Origin: Verrucomicrobia subdivision 3 bacterium UBA693
Lineage (GTDB): Bacteria; Verrucomicrobiota; Verrucomicrobiia; Limisphaerales; UBA8199
Reading direction: 5' to 3'
Assembly: GCA_002298785.1 (NCBI GenBank)
Contig: DBMR01000010.1
Coordinates: 62,001-126,000 of the forward strand
DNA: 64,000 nt
Position numbers and translations under genes: made by a program. Under the pieces are notes generated by a model, which saw nothing but the letters and a program-made list of their open reading frames with translations, did no database searches and was not told where the DNA came from. Shown one piece after another: positions 61,876-64,000 of the stretch (positions within the stretch are counted from its first letter, which is position 1; each line of letters begins with the position of its first letter).

Positions 61876-64000
61876 TCAGGCAGGGACTGGTTTCGGATCG
61901 GTTGGGTCCGGACTGGAATCCTCCGGTGGTAACTGCTTAAGGCTGCACGACCGCCATAAGTAATAGATCGCGGGATAGACGAGCAACTCCATGATCGTCG
62001 AGGTGATCACGCCGCCGATCATCGGCGTGGCGATGCGTTTCATCACGTCCGCACCGCTGCCGTGGCTCCAGAGGATCGGGGCCAGGCCGGCGATGATGAC
62101 GCAGGCCGTCATGGCTTTGGGCCGCACCCGCTTGACGGCGCCGTGATAGATCGCATCGCGCAAGCCCGCCAGATTTCGCATCAACCCCCGTTTCTTCCAA
62201 TCTTCATAAGCCAGGTCCAGGTAGAGCAGCATCACCACCCCGGTCTCAGCATCGAGGCCGGCTAGTGCGATGATCCCGACCCACACCGCCACACTCAGGT
62301 TGTAGTTCAACAGCGCCAGGATCCCGATGGCTCCGACCAAAGAAAACGGCACCGCCAGCATTACGATGGCAGTTTTAACCGCCGAGCGGGTGTTCAGATA
62401 AATAATCAGGACTATCAGGAGGAGCGTGAGCGGCACCACGATCATCAGTCGTTGCTGCGCGCGCAGCATGTATTCGTACTGGCCGCTCCAGAAGATGTTG
62501 TAACCGCTGGGCAATTTGATGGTGCCGTTGGCGACAGCCTCGTTCACGGCGCGCATGGCCATTTGCACATAGGTGCCGATATCCACCCCTTTGACATCGA
62601 CGTAAATCCAGGCATTGGGCACGGCGGCCTCGCTCTTGACTCCCATGGGGGCATGCACCGTCTCGATTTTCGCCAATTGCCCCAAAGGCACCTGTGCGCC
62701 CGTGGGGGTGGGGACCACGATTTCACGCAAGGCCCCGAGGTTCTCCCGGAAATCCCGGCTGTAGCGGAGATTGATGCCGTAGCGCTCCAAACCCTCGACC
62801 GTGGTCGTCAAGGGCATGCCGCCCAAGGCGACTTCGAGGACGTCCTGAACGTCGGCGATTTTAAGCCCATAACGGGCGATGGCCTGGCGGTCGATCTTGA
62901 ACTGAATGTAATTGCCGCCCATCGTGCGTTCGGCGAAAGCGCTCAGCGTCCCGGGCACGCCCTTAACTACCGCCTCGATTTCCGCAGCGATGCTCTCCAG
63001 TTGCGCCAGGTCCGGCCCGGCGACTTTGATCCCGACGGGGGTCTTGATGCCGGTAGCCAGCATGTCGATCCGGGTCTTGATCGGCATGGTCCAGGCGTTG
63101 TTCAGGCCGGGAATCTGGACCGCGGCATTCAGAGCGTCCACGAGTTCGTCCGAGGTGCGGCGGCGATGGGCCAGGATTTTGCCGTCCGCATCTTTGATGT
63201 CCACGGCCGGCCATTCCGCTTCGGGCTTGAGCATGATGGTGGTTTCGATCATGTCGAACGGGGCGGGGTCGGTGGCACTTTCGGCCCGCCCAACTTTTCC
63301 GAAAACGTGATGCACTTCCGGAAAGCGGCGGATGAGCTTGTCTGTGGTTTGCAGTACTTCCCGGGCTTTAGTGGGGGAGATACCCGGAAAGGTGGTGGGC
63401 ATGTAAAGGAGGTCCCCTTCATAAAGGGGAGGCATAAACTCCGAGCCGAGGTTCTGGTAGGGAAAGAATTTGCCGGCTTTGAAAGCCCATTCTTTCGCCG
63501 GACCATCCGGCAGCAGGCGTGCGGCGAGAAAGTTCCAGGGGAAGAACACCCAAATGATAAGGCCGCCGGCGGCGAACACGACTGGCCAGCGCCATTTAAT
63601 TACAAAATCAATCACCGGATGGTACAGCCAGATCAACAGGCGATTGATGGGGTTCTTCTCCTCTGGCGGGATTTTCCCACGAATGAAGAAACCCATCAGG
63701 ACCGGGGCCAGGGTGATCGACAGGATGGCTGCGGCGGCCATTGAATAGGTCTTGGTGAAGGCCAGCGGTTTAAACATCCGGCCTTCCTGCGCCTGCAAGG
63801 TGAAAACCGGCAGGAAGGAGACTGTGATCACCAGCAGAGAGTAAAACAGGGTCGGACCCACTTCGATCGAGGCGTCGCGGATGATGTCCCAATGAGGTTT
63901 CTTGCCCTGGTCATGCTCCATGTGTTTATGGGCGTTTTCGATCATGATGATGACCGCGTCCACCATGGCACCAATGGCAATGGCGATGCCGCCGAGGGAC
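61876..64000 (-). CDS. cusA: CusA-type heavy-metal RND efflux pump (C-terminal 708 residues; 5' part lies outside the window)
   Basis: The frame is open to the window edge. The visible part matches the HME RND family and specifically CusA: near the edge it reads GAMVDAVIIMIENAHKHMEHDQGKKP, like E. coli CusA and unlike CzcA. NLGSEFMPPLYEGDLLYMP, IDMLATGIKTPVGIKVAG, ALGGMPLTTTVEGLERYGINLRYSRD and PTPTGAQVPLGQLAKI follow. CusA exports Cu(I)/Ag(I) from cytosol and periplasm. The C-terminus ends in Pro/Asp-rich residues. The gene precedes the anti-sigma/sensor/sigma set on the same strand, with 207 bases between, so they may be co-regulated. Confidence 0.93.
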   Translation of the reverse strand, partial: SLGGIAIAIGAMVDAVIIMIENAHKHMEHDQGKKPHWDIIRDASIEVGPTLFYSLLVITVSFLPVFTLQAQEGRMFKPLAFTKTYSMAAAAILSITLAPVLMGFFIRGKIPPEEKNPINRLLIWLYHPVIDFVIKWRWPVVFAAGGLIIWVFFPWNFLAARLLPDGPAKEWAFKAGKFFPYQNLGSEFMPPLYEGDLLYMPTTFPGISPTKAREVLQTTDKLIRRFPEVHHVFGKVGRAESATDPAPFDMIETTIMLKPEAEWPAVDIKDADGKILAHRRRTSDELVDALNAAVQIPGLNNAWTMPIKTRIDMLATGIKTPVGIKVAGPDLAQLESIAAEIEAVVKGVPGTLSAFAERTMGGNYIQFKIDRQAIARYGLKIADVQDVLEVALGGMPLTTTVEGLERYGINLRYSRDFRENLGALREIVVPTPTGAQVPLGQLAKIETVHAPMGVKSEAAVPNAWIYVDVKGVDIGTYVQMAMRAVNEAVANGTIKLPSGYNIFWSGQYEYMLRAQQRLMIVVPLTLLLIVLIIYLNTRSAVKTAIVMLAVPFSLVGAIGILALLNYNLSVAVWVGIIALAGLDAETGVVMLLYLDLAYEDWKKRGLMRNLAGLRDAIYHGAVKRVRPKAMTACVIIAGLAPILWSHGSGADVMKRIATPMIGGVITSTIMELLVYPAIYYLWRSCSLKQLPPEDSSPDPTDPKPVPA

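Noticed and set aside
1..64000. tRNA, rRNA, CRISPR array, insertion sequence or prophage
   Set aside because: I found no tRNA-like cloverleaf with a GGTTCGAAT-type arm, no repeated spacers and no transposase or phage gene by eye. A tRNA scan would be needed to exclude small RNA genes.

Overview
The window reads as a gene-dense chromosomal segment of a moderately GC-rich, two-membrane bacterium. It carries outer-membrane barrels, lipoproteins with lipoboxes, periplasmic enzymes with signal peptides and two RND pumps. A type IV pilin-like secreted protein with the [21 protein letters not shown]-type N-terminus, a GH95 fucosidase, a CE15 esterase and a DUF4838 protein together suggest Verrucomicrobiota (a Pedosphaera/Limisphaerales-like lineage is my best guess, moderate to low confidence). 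I saw no rRNA, tRNA, CRISPR array, insertion sequence or phage gene. No gene-free stretch exceeds about 290 bases.

Layout. (1) 1-8.6 kb is a DNA-repair/SOS island: a DUF72 protein, a GIY-YIG (UvrC-N/Cho-like) nuclease, and divergently a lexA gene preceded by a perfect 16-bp CTGT-N8-ACAG operator. LexA is followed 13 bases later by one 1455-codon gene that fuses a complete, catalytically intact Y-family polymerase (DinB/Pol IV type) to a complete C-family polymerase (DnaE2-like). A WYL-domain regulator follows. This is the most striking system in the window. (2) 8.6-20.3 kb is an acidic amino-acid catabolic cluster. It holds a sensor kinase with a periplasmic binding domain, a Dcu-type C4-dicarboxylate/aspartate transporter, an aspartase with an added cNMP-binding-like N-terminal domain, a periplasmic asparaginase, an AspT-like antiporter, a periplasmic glutaminase and a porin. 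A receiver-only response regulator closes it. (3) 20.3-41.6 kb is a long same-strand run of envelope and stress genes: DUF4136 and DUF2959 proteins, a complete tripartite RND efflux system, polyphosphate kinase 2, AI-2E, SulP, DUF3300, DUF2950, LOG, CCC1/VIT-like, a BamA-like barrel and DUF2254. (4) 41.7-47.4 kb (minus strand) encodes secreted carbohydrate-related proteins (CE15, DUF4838, a beta-propeller and a lectin-like protein). (5) 47.6-49.5 kb is a divergent mntR/mntH manganese pair. (6) 49.6-60.2 kb is mixed: a 2-hydroxyacid dehydrogenase, a MarR regulator, a pseudopilin-like protein, a large secreted protein of unknown function and a GH95 alpha-L-fucosidase. (7) 60.2-64 kb (minus strand) is a CusA-type metal RND pump, cut by the window edge. 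Downstream of it lies a three-gene module in cnrYXH order (anti-sigma-like, periplasmic metal-sensor-like, ECF sigma factor).

How the parts work together. In region 1, LexA should repress itself and the fused polymerase through the operator overlapping its promoter; the nuclease may share this control. In region 2, the porin admits Asn/Gln/Asp, and the periplasmic asparaginase and glutaminase release Asp/Glu and ammonia. The transporters then import Asp and aspartase converts it to fumarate; the kinase and receiver protein at the two ends are the likely sensors. In region 7 the CnrYXH-like module is the likely regulator of the adjacent pump. Functions come from reading motifs and family resemblance by eye; no database search was possible.
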